From the NCBI RefSeq assembly GCF_000190755.2, contig NZ_JH109152.1:1719774-1783773 (forward strand): DNA of 64,000 nucleotides, in the 5' to 3' direction. A program made the position numbers and the translations under genes. The stretch's first letter is position 1, and each line of letters opens with the position of its first letter. Source of the DNA: Methylobacter tundripaludum SV96 (GTDB taxonomy: Bacteria; Pseudomonadota; Gammaproteobacteria; Methylococcales; Methylomonadaceae). The notes below the pieces were generated by a model. It saw only the letters and a list, made by a program, of their open reading frames with translations. It searched no databases and had not been told where the DNA came from. Below, piece after piece: positions 8,362 to 17,638 of the stretch.

Positions 8362-9585
8362 TTATTCCGCTTTGATAAACTCGGCGACGGCCTTGATTCG
8401 CAAGCGGCGAATCGCCTCGCCGATATGCGCCCCTTTAAGTTCGCCATTCAGGATAGCCGAGGTGTCAACGGATGCCGCCGCCCTGGCTGCGCCGCTCAAC
8501 AGCGCGGCTTGAGGGTAGGCAATGTTTTCAAGCCCGGTTCTGCCTCTAGCGTCCGCCTCGCAGGCCAGCAAAAATTCGGGCAATTTATTAACCGGCTTAA
8601 AGGCTCCCAAAGCGGCCAGCATATCGGTTATTGTTGAGGCGCGTAATTCAAAAGCCCGGTGGCAGTGAGTATGGTATTGCATGACTTGCAAGGCCAGCGC
8701 TTTAAACGAGTTAGGCACCCGCAAACGGCTGCACATGCATTCCAAAATGGGCAGTCCCTGGGCTTCATGCCCGTAATGATGCGGCCAGTGTTCTTTAGGC
8801 GACATGCCCTTGCCCAAATCGTGGACTAATGCCGCAAACCGGACTTCGAGGCTGGATGACAACCGCGCCGCCTGCTCCAAACAGAGCATGACATGAATGC
8901 CGGTATCGATTTCCGGGTGATATTTTTCCGGCTGCGGCACGCCGAATAAACCATTTATTTCCGGGAAAATTTTATCCAGTGCCGCACAATCTTTTAAGGT
9001 ATAGAAAAAAGCGCTGGGCGATTTCTCACCCAACGCTTTAAACAATTCCGCCCAGACCCGTTCGGGAACCAGATGATCGACCTCCCCCGCCGTCACCATG
9101 GACCGCATCAAAATCCGGGTTTCCTCAGCCAGCGTGAAGCCGAGATGACCGTATCGGGCGGCAAAGCGGGCGATACGCAAGATCCGCACCGGGTCTTCGG
9201 CAAAGGCCGGTGAAATATGCCGGAAAATACGTTTTTCAAGATCACGTTGCCCGCCGTAAGGATCAACAAGCTGCCCTTCTGGCGTCATTGCCATCGCATT
9301 GATGGTCAGGTCGCGGCGGATCAAATCCTGTTCCAGACTGACATCGGGCGATGCGTGTACGGTAAAGCCTTTATAACCGGGCGCGGTTTTTCTTTCGGTT
9401 CTGGCTAATGCATATTCTTCATGCGTTTTCGGATGCAAGAATACCGGAAAATCCTTGCCTACCGGCCTGAACCCCTGTCGCACCATGGACTCAGGCGTCT
9501 CGCCGATCACTACCCAGTCCCGTTCCTTGACCGGAAGTTCAAGCAATTTATCGCGCACCGCACCGCCAACAAGGTATATTTCCAC
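8362..9585 (-). CDS. cca: CCA tRNA nucleotidyltransferase with HD domain
   Basis: The enzyme adds or repairs the 3' CCA of tRNAs. The N-terminal class II nucleotidyltransferase motif [19 protein letters not shown] is followed by [23 protein letters not shown] and the tRNA-binding head ([17 protein letters not shown]). An HD phosphohydrolase motif, VHDLGKG, lies in the second half, as in the multifunctional gammaproteobacterial form. Length is 407 residues. The start is GTG at 9585; no better ATG exists before the VGGAVRD motif. The gene is divergent from the TauE/SafE permease gene. Confidence 0.95.
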   Translation of the reverse strand: MEIYLVGGAVRDKLLELPVKERDWVVIGETPESMVRQGFRPVGKDFPVFLHPKTHEEYALARTERKTAPGYKGFTVHASPDVSLEQDLIRRDLTINAMAMTPEGQLVDPYGGQRDLEKRIFRHISPAFAEDPVRILRIARFAARYGHLGFTLAEETRILMRSMVTAGEVDHLVPERVWAELFKALGEKSPSAFFYTLKDCAALDKIFPEINGLFGVPQPEKYHPEIDTGIHVMLCLEQAARLSSSLEVRFAALVHDLGKGMSPKEHWPHHYGHEAQGLPILECMCSRLRVPNSFKALALQVMQYHTHCHRAFELRASTITDMLAALGAFKPVNKLPEFLLACEADARGRTGLENIAYPQAALLSGAARAAASVDTSAILNGELKGAHIGEAIRRLRIKAVAEFIKAE

Positions 9586-9689
9586 TCAGTTACTCAAGCC
9601 GTTTAATAATGCGCCTAGAATAGCACAGCCGCATTCAAAAAAAGGCATAATGGCCGTACAGCTGAGCAACACATCATCAGGGGAATAAA

Positions 9690-10481
9690 GTGATCGCAAT
9701 TTTTTTAGCCAGTCTTTTATTAGGCACCGTTTCAGGATTAATGGCAGGGCTTTTCGGGATAGGCGGCGGCCTGATTATTGTGCCGGTTTTAGCGGTATTG
9801 TTTGCCGGGCAAGGATTTCCCACAGAACTGGTCATGATCATGTCGGTGGCAACCTCACTGGCGACCATTATTTTCACCTCGATCTCTTCGGTGCTGGCAC
9901 ATCATCGTTTGAATTCCGTGTTGTGGGATAAAGTACTGGCCATGGGGCCGGGGATTATGATCGGCGCGGCTGTCGGAGCCGTGGTCGCGGACCATATAGC
10001 CGGTGACGTATTACGCTTTATTTTTATCATCTATCTATTATCCGTAGGTGTGCAAATGGCGTTGCAATTCAAGCCGAAACCTGGGCAGCAGCAACCCTCC
10101 AAAGAGTTGGATTTTGGTGTGGCCGGCATCATGGGGCTGCTGTCGTCACTACTCGGAATAGGCGGAGGCACACTCACTGTGCCTTTTTTAGTCCATTTCC
10201 AAACGCCGATGCGCAATGCCGTAGCCATAGCCAGCGCCTGCGGCTTGCCGCTAGCTTTGGTGGGAACGGTGGGCTATGCCCTGCTGGGCAAGGATGCATC
10301 GCAGTTACCGGAGTGGAGTTTAGGCTATATTTACGTGCCTTCTTTTCTGGGCATAGTGCTGACCAGCACCTATACCGCCCCGATTGGCGCAAAGCTGGCG
10401 CATAAGCTTCCTGCGGAGAAATTGAAACGCTATTTTTCGTTACTACTGTTTGTGATGGCGGCCAAGTTGATATGGTTTTGA
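9690..10481 (+). CDS. TauE/SafE-family membrane permease
   Basis: The 263-residue protein has eight or so hydrophobic segments and the duplicated TauE/SafE signature GLFGIGGGLIIVPVL near residue 20 and SLLGIGGGTLTVPFLVHF near residue 155. The family exports sulfite, sulfoacetate or other organosulfur anions across the inner membrane; the substrate here is not known. The start is GTG 9690, with AGGGGA 9 bases upstream. The gene stands alone. Confidence 0.9.
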   Translation: MIAIFLASLLLGTVSGLMAGLFGIGGGLIIVPVLAVLFAGQGFPTELVMIMSVATSLATIIFTSISSVLAHHRLNSVLWDKVLAMGPGIMIGAAVGAVVADHIAGDVLRFIFIIYLLSVGVQMALQFKPKPGQQQPSKELDFGVAGIMGLLSSLLGIGGGTLTVPFLVHFQTPMRNAVAIASACGLPLALVGTVGYALLGKDASQLPEWSLGYIYVPSFLGIVLTSTYTAPIGAKLAHKLPAEKLKRYFSLLLFVMAAKLIWF

Positions 10482-10503
10482 AGATGTTCACTGTGTCAGT
10501 GTT

Positions 10504-10690
10504 TTAAAGCCCTTCTACGTTCGTGCCGTGCTCGGCAAGCCAGGTTTTTCTTCTTCCGAAGTCCGACATTGCACGTTCTACGCGCGGCCGGAACGCAGGG
10601 ATGATGCAAATGTGCAAGCTCATGCACCACCACGTATTCGGCAATGCGCGGCGACAACCCAGTAAACGCTTGAGGCTTACTTGATCTCGC
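10504..10690 (-). pseudogene. YgjP-like (DUF45) metallopeptidase, C-terminal relic
   Basis: The minus strand reads PRIAEYVVVHELAHLHHP, the HExxH-like zinc motif of the DUF45/M48-like family. The frame is then broken: HPCVPAARRT in one frame, while the adjacent frame continues FRPRVERAMSDFGRRKTWLA and ends EGL-stop at 10504. The N-terminal two thirds of the gene are absent, replaced by the IS5-type relic next to it. It is a non-functional remnant. Confidence 0.75.
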
Positions 10691-10693
10691 TAC

Positions 10694-10993
10694 TACCTTG
10701 GCCATTGATGTTTCTGAGCACCCCATCGAACGCCCTGTCAAAGGCCCAAAAAGCCTACTACGCAGGAAAAAAAACGCCACACGATCAAGAACCCAGCTCG
10801 TAATCTGCGTATCGCCGCTAGCCATTCTCTCCGTAGGGGTAGCTAAAGGGCAACCGCATAATTTTTCGGTCTTTAAGGACGGTGTTGCATCCCGGTACCT
10901 TGCTGTTAGCCGATTCGGGATACCAAGGGATGCACAAATACCATCAGAACTCGACCCTCCCGGTGAAAAAGAAAAAAGGGGCGAAGGAGGCAA
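10694..10993 (+). pseudogene. IS5-family transposase relic
   Basis: The frame reads AIDVSEHPIERPVKG, then TQLVICVSPLAILSVGVAKG, HNFSVFKD and a lysine-rich tail, matching the region of IS5/IS1031-type transposases that holds the first catalytic Asp and the GKxHDxxxFK segment. Several frameshifts and substitutions are visible (a lost YYSGKKKRH stretch appears as LLRRKKNA). The start and the rest of the catalytic domain are missing. Confidence 0.7.
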
Positions 10994-11092
10994 AACTAAT
11001 AACTATATCCAATGCTCTATAGTAAGCTATGCGGCATTTCCCCCCTGCTCAATTTTCTATCGGTGCCAACACTAAATCTTCGTGAGATTCCA

Positions 11093-13606
11093 ATGAAAGG
11101 CTACTTATCTGAATTTAGGGTGGGTGCGTCTGTTTTAATCGTTTTTGCATTTAGTTTGTTGCTCCTGCCTTTTGCAAGGGCGGACGAGCCTATTTATGCT
11201 GCAAACAGCGAATCGAAGGGGTTTGGCGCTCAGAGCCCGGATCAGCTCGCCGGCATCAAGCCCACCATCTCCAAGCAATCCAAAACAAAAGCCGACACGC
11301 CGGCCGCCGCGATCGGATTCGCTCGTACCGACACAGCCAAATCCTCGACGGTTCTGAAAGACGTGGCAGATATGGATCTTGATGAACTGGTCAAGGTCAG
11401 AGTCTCCCCTTTCGAGGTTTCCACGCGTATGGACACCGGCTACCGCGCCTCGAACTCGGTGTCCGGCTCCCGATTCGACACGCCAATCCAAAATCTTCCG
11501 TTTGCCATTCAGGCCTTCACCGATTCCTTCATCAAAGACCAAAAGCCGGTGAATATCTTCGATGTCGCCCGCTACTCGCCGGGCGTCACCTACCGCAGCA
11601 ACGATTTCACCGAGGGTAACGCAAACCTCGCCATCCGCGGCTTCGCCGTCAGTGCCACCCCCGGCAACGTCCAAATTTTGCGCGACGGGGTCCACGGCCC
11701 CTCGATCTTCGATTTCACCAACATCTCCCGCGTCGAGGTGGTCAAGGGCCCCGCCTCGTTTCTTTACGGCCAGGTCGCTCCCGGCGGTGTCGTCAATATC
11801 ATCACCAAGAACCCCCAATCCAAGTTCGCCGCCACCGCCGATGCCCGTTACGGCGCATACGGCCAATATCGTTTCGATACCGACGTGACGGGACCTGCCT
11901 CGAACACCCTGTTTTACCGGCTTGCCTCCTCCTACGACCATGACATCGATTATTGGAATCCTTACGACGCGCATTCTTGGGACGTCTCGCCGTCTTTGCT
12001 CTGGCAACCCAGCGAGCGCCTGAGCGTTTCGCTTAAGTACGAAAACTTCCGCAAGGAGGAACAACCGCAGCTGATGCAAAAACCCGGCTACGGCACTCAA
12101 GCCGGCGTGGTGCCGACTCCGTCCGACCCCAACCTCTCGGGTGTCGATGTTCCCAATCTGCCCGACCATTGGAACAGCATGTCCAACGCGGATTTTCGCG
12201 ACAGCCAAACGCATAACCTGAGCACCTGGATCGATTTCAAGGCCGACGACCACTGGAACCTGCGTACCGGCTATTCGCACCTTGAATACGAAGTCGACGC
12301 GCTATTTTCCGGCAACCTCGGCATGGCCAACAATCAAACCCTGATGCAGGGCCGCCGCGTCAGGAAACAGACCTACACCAACCGCGACGATACCGTCGAA
12401 ATTCAGTCCGTCGGCAACTACAACTTCGGTTGGACCAGCCTGCACCTGCTGTTCGGCGGCCAGTATGTCATCCGCCGTTTCGACAACAGGGCCGCGCAGG
12501 CTGCCAATGACCCAGCACTCGGCAGCAATCCCACCGCGTCGCCGCTGCCGCTGTGGAACCTCGGCGACCCTAACACTTGGAACCGCGATGTAACGGTACC
12601 TGTTTCCGCGCTGACCGCAAATGCTACCGATCAGACCAGCGAGTATGTGGACAAGTCCGTTTACAGCGGCACGACGTTAGGCTTCTTCGACAACCGCTTG
12701 CTGGTGCTTGCCGGTGGGCGCCTAACCTCGACGCAAAGCCGGCTGACCAACCGCCTGACCAGCCAGTCCCAACCCGAAATCACGGCGTCCGCGGTCACGC
12801 CTCAATACGGCGTGCTCTACAAGCTCACGCCCGGACTCTCGGCATTTGCCACCTATGCCGAGTCGTTCGTTCCCGGTTCGCAAATGCTGAATAATCCCGA
12901 TGGAACCAGCACGCCCGCGGCCCCAACCGAAGGCCAAGGCTACGATATCGGCATCAAGGCCGATTTGTTCGGCGGTCGCGTTTCCAGCACGCTGACTTAC
13001 TTCGATATTGTTAACAAAAATATCGTCAACGATCTCGCTACGACCAACGCCGCCGGTTCGGTAGTGGTCTCCAACGTCCAAAGCGGCGAGCAACGCTCCC
13101 AAGGCATCGAGTGGGACGCCACCGCCAAGGTGACCGATAATTGGCAGGCCTACCTTTCTTACAGTTACATGGACGCACGTATCACGGAATTCAGCGGCAA
13201 CGACGCCGCCGTTCTCGCCCAAGACCCGTTGACGCTGGACGCCACCGGACAGGCCAATTACAAGAACGTAAAACGTTTTCATAACGCCCCGCTGCAAATG
13301 AGCGCGCCGCATCTCGCCAACCTATGGACACGCTACGACTTCGGCACGGAGAAACTTAAGGGGCTTTACCTCGGCGGCGGCGTCAACTTCGTCTACGACC
13401 AGACGCTGCTGCCCGACAGCCCCAAATTCGCCCATCAGACTTATGCGCTGCTTAACGCGATGATAGGCTACTCGTGGAAAATGGGCGGCCACGGCATGAA
13501 CGTCAACCTGATGGGCAAGAACCTCGCCGATGAACACTACCGGCCCTCGCAAAGCACGCGCAGCCGTCCCCGCGAATTTCTGCTCAGTTTCTCGCTCAGA
13601 TTCTGA
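11093..13606 (+). CDS. TonB-dependent outer-membrane receptor (siderophore type)
   Basis: This is a protein of about 837 residues. The ATG at 11093 gives a good signal peptide (MKGYLSEFRVGASVLIVFAF...). The plug domain reads VSPFEVSTRMDTGYRASNSV, LPFAIQAFTDSFIKD, RGFAVSATPGNVQILRDGV and VEVVKGPASFLYGQVAPGGV, followed by NIITKNP; the barrel ends SRPREFLLSFSLRF with the terminal Phe needed for barrel assembly. Such receptors import ferric siderophores or similar ligands using TonB energy. The PFEVST / NSVSGSR style of plug is common in Verrucomicrobia receptors. The gene is visibly richer in GC, with GCC/GGC/ACC codons, than its neighbours, so transfer is possible. YfiR and a sensor kinase follow directly. 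Confidence 0.9.
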   Translation: MKGYLSEFRVGASVLIVFAFSLLLLPFARADEPIYAANSESKGFGAQSPDQLAGIKPTISKQSKTKADTPAAAIGFARTDTAKSSTVLKDVADMDLDELVKVRVSPFEVSTRMDTGYRASNSVSGSRFDTPIQNLPFAIQAFTDSFIKDQKPVNIFDVARYSPGVTYRSNDFTEGNANLAIRGFAVSATPGNVQILRDGVHGPSIFDFTNISRVEVVKGPASFLYGQVAPGGVVNIITKNPQSKFAATADARYGAYGQYRFDTDVTGPASNTLFYRLASSYDHDIDYWNPYDAHSWDVSPSLLWQPSERLSVSLKYENFRKEEQPQLMQKPGYGTQAGVVPTPSDPNLSGVDVPNLPDHWNSMSNADFRDSQTHNLSTWIDFKADDHWNLRTGYSHLEYEVDALFSGNLGMANNQTLMQGRRVRKQTYTNRDDTVEIQSVGNYNFGWTSLHLLFGGQYVIRRFDNRAAQAANDPALGSNPTASPLPLWNLGDPNTWNRDVTVPVSALTANATDQTSEYVDKSVYSGTTLGFFDNRLLVLAGGRLTSTQSRLTNRLTSQSQPEITASAVTPQYGVLYKLTPGLSAFATYAESFVPGSQMLNNPDGTSTPAAPTEGQGYDIGIKADLFGGRVSSTLTYFDIVNKNIVNDLATTNAAGSVVVSNVQSGEQRSQGIEWDATAKVTDNWQAYLSYSYMDARITEFSGNDAAVLAQDPLTLDATGQANYKNVKRFHNAPLQMSAPHLANLWTRYDFGTEKLKGLYLGGGVNFVYDQTLLPDSPKFAHQTYALLNAMIGYSWKMGGHGMNVNLMGKNLADEHYRPSQSTRSRPREFLLSFSLRF

Positions 13607-13620
13607 ATCCGCGCGAATTC

Positions 13621-14193
13621 ATGAAAGGCATTTATTTTATTCGCTGGGCAGCCGTTCTGTTGCTCATGCTTTATTGGCCAAGTCTGAGCGTAGGCCAGGA
13701 GTTGGCGGCAGAGAACCCGAACAAGGTCGAAGCCGCTTTCCTGCGCAATTTCGCCCGCTACGTGACTTGGCCCCCCGGTGTATTCGCTGACGACCGTTCA
13801 TCCTGGCGTATCTGCATCCTGGGCAACGATCCGTTTGGCGATGTGTTGGATAACACGCTGACGGGGCGCGCTGAGCAGGAGCGCTCATTTGAAATTGTTC
13901 GTGCGGATACCCTGAATGAATTGCCGAATTGCCAGATTGTCTTTGTCGCCTATCAAGATGCCGCGAAACGCCGCGCAGCGCTCGCGGCATTGAAAAACCG
14001 GCCGATCCTGACGGTCAGCGATGCCCCCGAGTTTTTGCAGGAGGGTGGAATCATCCAGTTTCATGTCGGGGATCGCGTGGAAATGAGCATTAACCTCGAT
14101 CAGTCGCGTTCCGCATCGTTGACGATACAGACCAAGATGCTGGAAGTCTCTCGAGAAGTGGTCGAAAACGGGGAGGTGAGAAGATGGCGTTAA
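13621..14193 (+). CDS. YfiR-family periplasmic regulator
   Basis: The protein has 190 residues. An N-terminal signal (RWAAVLLLMLYWPSLSVGQ) is followed by the YfiR/DUF4154 fold: VEAAFLRNFARYVTWPPGVF, WRICILGNDPFGDVLD, NCQIVFVAYQDAAKR, PILTVSDAPEFLQEGGIIQF and a C-terminal MLEVSREVV. YfiR proteins sit in the periplasm and restrain an inner-membrane partner, a diguanylate cyclase in Pseudomonas. Here the partner is likely the next gene, a CHASE-type kinase, whose start overlaps this stop by 10 bases. The receptor gene lies 14 bases upstream, so the three form one operon. Confidence 0.9.
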   Translation: MKGIYFIRWAAVLLLMLYWPSLSVGQELAAENPNKVEAAFLRNFARYVTWPPGVFADDRSSWRICILGNDPFGDVLDNTLTGRAEQERSFEIVRADTLNELPNCQIVFVAYQDAAKRRAALAALKNRPILTVSDAPEFLQEGGIIQFHVGDRVEMSINLDQSRSASLTIQTKMLEVSREVVENGEVRRWR

Positions 14194-16766
14194 TCAACTT
14201 TCGGCAACAGAGCTTTCGCAAAAAGCTCATCCTCGCATTGTTTATCGCGGCGCTGCTGGCCTTTGCGGCGGCGAGCGCGGCGTTTATGCTGTTTGAGCAT
14301 CTTTCGCTGGAAAGCCGCGCCCGGCAGGTCATGGAGCCATACGCTCAACTGGTTTCCGTTAGTGCGGAAGCGGCGGTTGCTTTTGAGGACTCGGGACGCT
14401 CCCAGGAAATTCTCGATACCTTACGGGCCAATCCGCAAATTCTTGAAGCGCAAATCAATTTGCGTGACGGACGAATGCTGGCCCGCTACAGCATTCGCTC
14501 CAACACAACATTACCCCAGCCTCTACCTACAGCTAACGGTATTTACCTGGATCGAAACACCGCGGTTTTGGTGCAGCGTCTGCAAGATAACGCGTATTTG
14601 TATCTTGCCATGAATCTGGACGAACTTAACCGTCAAACCCGTAACACCCTGCGGGTGTTTGCTATAGGCGTGATCGTGCTGCTGGCGACCGTTGCCCTGG
14701 GCCTGCTGGCCGCTCTCCAAAAAAGCATCGTCGGTCCCATCTCCACGCTGGCCGAGACTGTCGAACAGGTGCATTCCCACGCGGATTACAGCCAACGCGT
14801 GTTGACTTCCGGTACCGACGAGGTCGCCCGGCTGAGCCAAAGCTTCAACGCCATGATGGACGCGATACAGGAACGTGAAGACGATTTGCGTCGACTCATG
14901 CTGTTCCAACGGACGCTTTTGGATAATGTGGCCCATGGCATTATCTCAACGGCGCCCGACGGCACGGTGACCAGCTTCAATCGTGCCGCCGAGTCATTGC
15001 TGGGTTACACGGCCGATGAAGTGATAGGCAAACAAACGCCGGCGCTCTGGCACGATACGGAAGAAGTTGCACAGTACGCCCTGCACTTGTCCGAAGAACT
15101 GGGCGAAACGATATTGCCGGGATTCGCAGTGTTTTCGGCCCGCCCCCGGCGCAACCTGACCGAGGAAAAAGAGTGGACATTCATTCGCAAGAATGGCGCG
15201 CGCGTGCCGGTGCTGTTGTCCGTGACCGCACTACGAACGGAGAGTGGGCAAATCACCGGTTTTGTCGGCCTGACTTATGATCTTACCGAACGCAAGCAAG
15301 CGGAGAATGAACTTAGGCGGCACAAGGATCAACTGGAGGAAACGGTACAGCAACGCACGGCGGACTTGCTTCTTGCCAGGGACGCGGCCGAAGCGGCCAA
15401 CAAGGCCAAAGGCCTGTTTCTGGCTCATATGAGCCACGAACTGCGCACGCCGTTGAACGGCATTCTCGGCTATGCGCAGATATTGCAGCGGGATGAGCTC
15501 GTTGGCGAGCGCAAGGCTGCCGCTCTCAATATCATTCGCCAAAGCAGCGAATACCTGCGGGCGCTGATTGACGATATTCTCGATTTGTCCCGTATCGAAA
15601 CCGGCAGGCTTGATTTCGTCTTGAGCAACATCTCTCTGGCTAAGTTCCTGCGCGGCGTCACCGATATAGTCGGCCTCAGGGCGCGGCAAAAGGGGCTGGA
15701 GTTTTCCTGCGAGCTGGCAGCCGATTTACCCGCGGGCATCCGTTGCGACGAGCGGCGGTTGCGGCAGGTGTTGCTCAACCTATTGACCAATGCGGTCAAA
15801 TTTACCGACAGCGGGCAGGTTGTGTTGCGTGTCGGCCGGGTCGGGCCGTCCCGGTTCTCCTTTGCTGTTGAGGACACCGGCATCGGTATCGAGCAAAACG
15901 AACTGGAACTTATCTTCCGGCCCTTCGAACAGGTCGGCGACTTGCAGCGGCGGCTTGGCGGCACCGGTTTGGGTCTTGCCATCAGCCGTCAACTGATGCG
16001 CTATCTGGGCAGCGATATCGTGGTTGAAAGCCGCGTCGGCAAGGGCAGCACCTTCAGATTTGAAGTTGAACTCCAGGCGGCGAGTAGTTCCACACCGGTA
16101 TTGCTGAACCCGATGCAGGTTATCACCGGATACAAGGGGCCGCACCGCAAAGTGCTGATTGTCGATGATGTCGCTTCGAACCGCGCCGTCCTGGTTGACC
16201 TGCTTAGCCCATTGGGTTTCGGAATTATCGAGGCATGTGACGGCATTGAGGCACTGGAGCTGGCCCAAGCCGCGATACCTGACCTCATCCTGATGGATAT
16301 CGTCATGCCGAAGATGGATGGCGAGGAAGTGACGCATCTTCTGCGCCAGTTACCGGCTCTGGCGCAGGTGCCTATTATCGCGCTGTCCGCCAGCGCCTCA
16401 AACGCCGATGAGACGAAATGCCTGCAAGCCGGAGCCAATGCCTTTCTGCCTAAACCTGTCGATCAGGACGAACTGCTCGCGCAGATGGCGGCGCTGATGC
16501 AACTTGAATGGATCACCGTGCCGCGAACAGAGCTTACTCCGAACCCAGGGGAGCTCGCCGAAATGCTGATTCTGCCGCCTGCCGCAGAGATGCAGGAGTT
16601 ATACCGGCTGGCGCTGACCGGCAACATGCGCGACATCTTGCAGTATGCTGAGCGCATTGCCGGAATCGACCCCAGCTATCAAGCTTTCGCTACGCACTTG
16701 CGTCAGTTGGCCAACGGCTACCAATCGAAGGCTATTTTGGCTTTTGCTGAAGCGCATTTAACATGA
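14184..16766 (+). CDS. Hybrid sensor histidine kinase (CHASE8-HAMP-PAS-HisKA-HATPase-REC)
   Basis: The protein has 860 residues. Membrane helices at about 13-38 and 155-178 enclose a periplasmic CHASE8-like sensor (LESRARQVMEPYAQLVSV; FEDSGRSQEILDTLRANP). HAMP follows, then PAS (about 245-365), HisKA with H in FLAHMSHELRTPLNGI (about 417), HATPase (LRQVLLNLLTNAVKF; DTGIGI; GGTGLGLAIS) and REC with the phospho-acceptor in DLILMDIVMPKMDG (about 703). A tail of about 65 residues (MRDILQYAERIAG... LANGYQSKAILAFAE) recurs in the kinase at 60.3 kb and in the fragment at 22.5 kb. It likely signals envelope or receptor state sensed with YfiR. No separate response regulator is adjacent. Confidence 0.92.
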   Translation: MALINFRQQSFRKKLILALFIAALLAFAAASAAFMLFEHLSLESRARQVMEPYAQLVSVSAEAAVAFEDSGRSQEILDTLRANPQILEAQINLRDGRMLARYSIRSNTTLPQPLPTANGIYLDRNTAVLVQRLQDNAYLYLAMNLDELNRQTRNTLRVFAIGVIVLLATVALGLLAALQKSIVGPISTLAETVEQVHSHADYSQRVLTSGTDEVARLSQSFNAMMDAIQEREDDLRRLMLFQRTLLDNVAHGIISTAPDGTVTSFNRAAESLLGYTADEVIGKQTPALWHDTEEVAQYALHLSEELGETILPGFAVFSARPRRNLTEEKEWTFIRKNGARVPVLLSVTALRTESGQITGFVGLTYDLTERKQAENELRRHKDQLEETVQQRTADLLLARDAAEAANKAKGLFLAHMSHELRTPLNGILGYAQILQRDELVGERKAAALNIIRQSSEYLRALIDDILDLSRIETGRLDFVLSNISLAKFLRGVTDIVGLRARQKGLEFSCELAADLPAGIRCDERRLRQVLLNLLTNAVKFTDSGQVVLRVGRVGPSRFSFAVEDTGIGIEQNELELIFRPFEQVGDLQRRLGGTGLGLAISRQLMRYLGSDIVVESRVGKGSTFRFEVELQAASSSTPVLLNPMQVITGYKGPHRKVLIVDDVASNRAVLVDLLSPLGFGIIEACDGIEALELAQAAIPDLILMDIVMPKMDGEEVTHLLRQLPALAQVPIIALSASASNADETKCLQAGANAFLPKPVDQDELLAQMAALMQLEWITVPRTELTPNPGELAEMLILPPAAEMQELYRLALTGNMRDILQYAERIAGIDPSYQAFATHLRQLANGYQSKAILAFAEAHLT

Positions 16767-16768
16767 CA
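16575..16768 (+). repeat. Direct repeat copy 1 (tail of the hybrid kinase)
   Basis: This 194-bp segment is matched at 22521-22714 in the same orientation without gaps and with about 12 differences by eye (near 94 percent identity). It encodes the last 65 residues of the kinase and its stop codon. The two copies bracket the RAYT relic and the copper locus. Confidence 0.9.
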
Positions 16769-16823
16769 GCAAGGGATATTTTTAGCCTAATTAGAGCAAA
16801 ACAGGTGAAAAAAAGGAGGCAAG

Positions 16824-17223
16824 TTACTTTTTTCCACCCTCTTGTGACTTTCTTGGCCGTCCCTGTGGTTTAATTTTAGTGCGCCGCCCCAAAGCGGCTT
16901 CGACTTCATCCTGAAACTTGCCCGAACCAGAAAGTTCCAGAATGCCGATACATCCTGTTGATATAGTGCACATAACGTCGACCAACCGATTGCATTAAAC
17001 CGGAAACCCCACCCTGCATTTCACCTGGCGCCAACAAGTGAACATAATTAGTCATCTGTACAAACGCATAAAGCTTGCAGTTATTCTTCACCAAAGCTTC
17101 ACGCAGGTATTCAAGGTAGGTGCAATAATCGCCTTCATGAAAGAAAATGGGCTGACGGTTATTGCCCCGTTGCACAATATGTTGCGGGATATTCGGCAAG
17201 TTAAGGCGAGGAAGACGCGGCAT
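16824..17223 (-). pseudogene. REP-associated tyrosine transposase (RAYT, Y1/HUH type), inactive relic
   Basis: The start MPRLPRLNLPNIPQHIVQRG at 17223 and the following NNRQPIFFHEGDYCTYLEYL are typical of REP-associated transposases. The HUH motif reads MTNYVHLL, with Tyr where the first catalytic His (TNHVHLL) is expected. After GTFWFG the frame jumps: the next frame continues KFQDEVEAALGRRTKIKPQG and RPRKSQ, the normal C-terminal tail, so an internal stretch of roughly 70-80 codons is deleted. Such enzymes process REP hairpins as single-stranded DNA. This copy should be dead; repeat array B lies just upstream of it. Confidence 0.9.
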
Positions 17224-17280
17224 AATGGTTATGTATGTGATAACACACAATAATGTAACCTGCCCCCCTTTTCCTCGAAA

Positions 17281-17507
17281 ACACGAAGGCCACGGAGAAA
17301 AACAGTCGTTTTAATTCAATGCATTGAAAACTTCGTGTTCTCGGCAATTGCTAAGTTACATGGATGTAATGAATGCAGAAAATGCAGGAGCATTTTTCTG
17401 CCCTGCATTGCTAAACCACAGGGATGTGGCGAATGCAGAAAACGCAGGAGCGGTTTTCTGCCTACCTCCTGTATCCGTACAGTCGTTCGTGCCTTCGTGG
17501 TGAATTC
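17281..17507. repeat. Repeat array B: two tandem 60-bp units with covarying hairpins
   Basis: Unit 1 (17345-17404) and unit 2 (17405-17464) align base for base at a 60-bp period. Each has a small hairpin (TTACA / TGTAA around TGGA at 17356-17369; CCACA / TGTGG around GGGA at 17416-17429) and a larger one around AGGA (GCAGAAAATGC / GCATTTTTCTGC at 17375-17401; GCAGAAAACGC / GCGGTTTTCTGC at 17435-17461), both with one bulged base. 17469-17482 (CTGTA / TACAG) has CGGA on the minus strand. CACGAAGGC at about 17282 and GCCTTCGTG at about 17491 close the array as an outer inverted repeat. No gene is seen in 17224-17638. Confidence 0.85.
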
Positions 17508-17638
17508 TTTAATTGTTCTAAAAACGAATATTTTCACAGCTTCAGGAGCTTGGGAGCTAGCGAAAACAGATGACGTTATTTGCGGGTGAAGAAGGGATGC
17601 AACACAGCAAGTGTGCTGCATCCGCGATTAAACAACTA

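Noticed and set aside
11135-12280. 381-codon open frame opposite the TonB receptor
   Set aside because: Antisense shadow of a GC-rich gene; rich in Gly/Val/Asp from reversed codons, no motif, and the receptor frame is clearly real.
17345-17464. Possible CRISPR array
   Set aside because: Only two tandem 60-bp units with internal hairpins and no spacers; no cas genes. It is a REP-like repeat.
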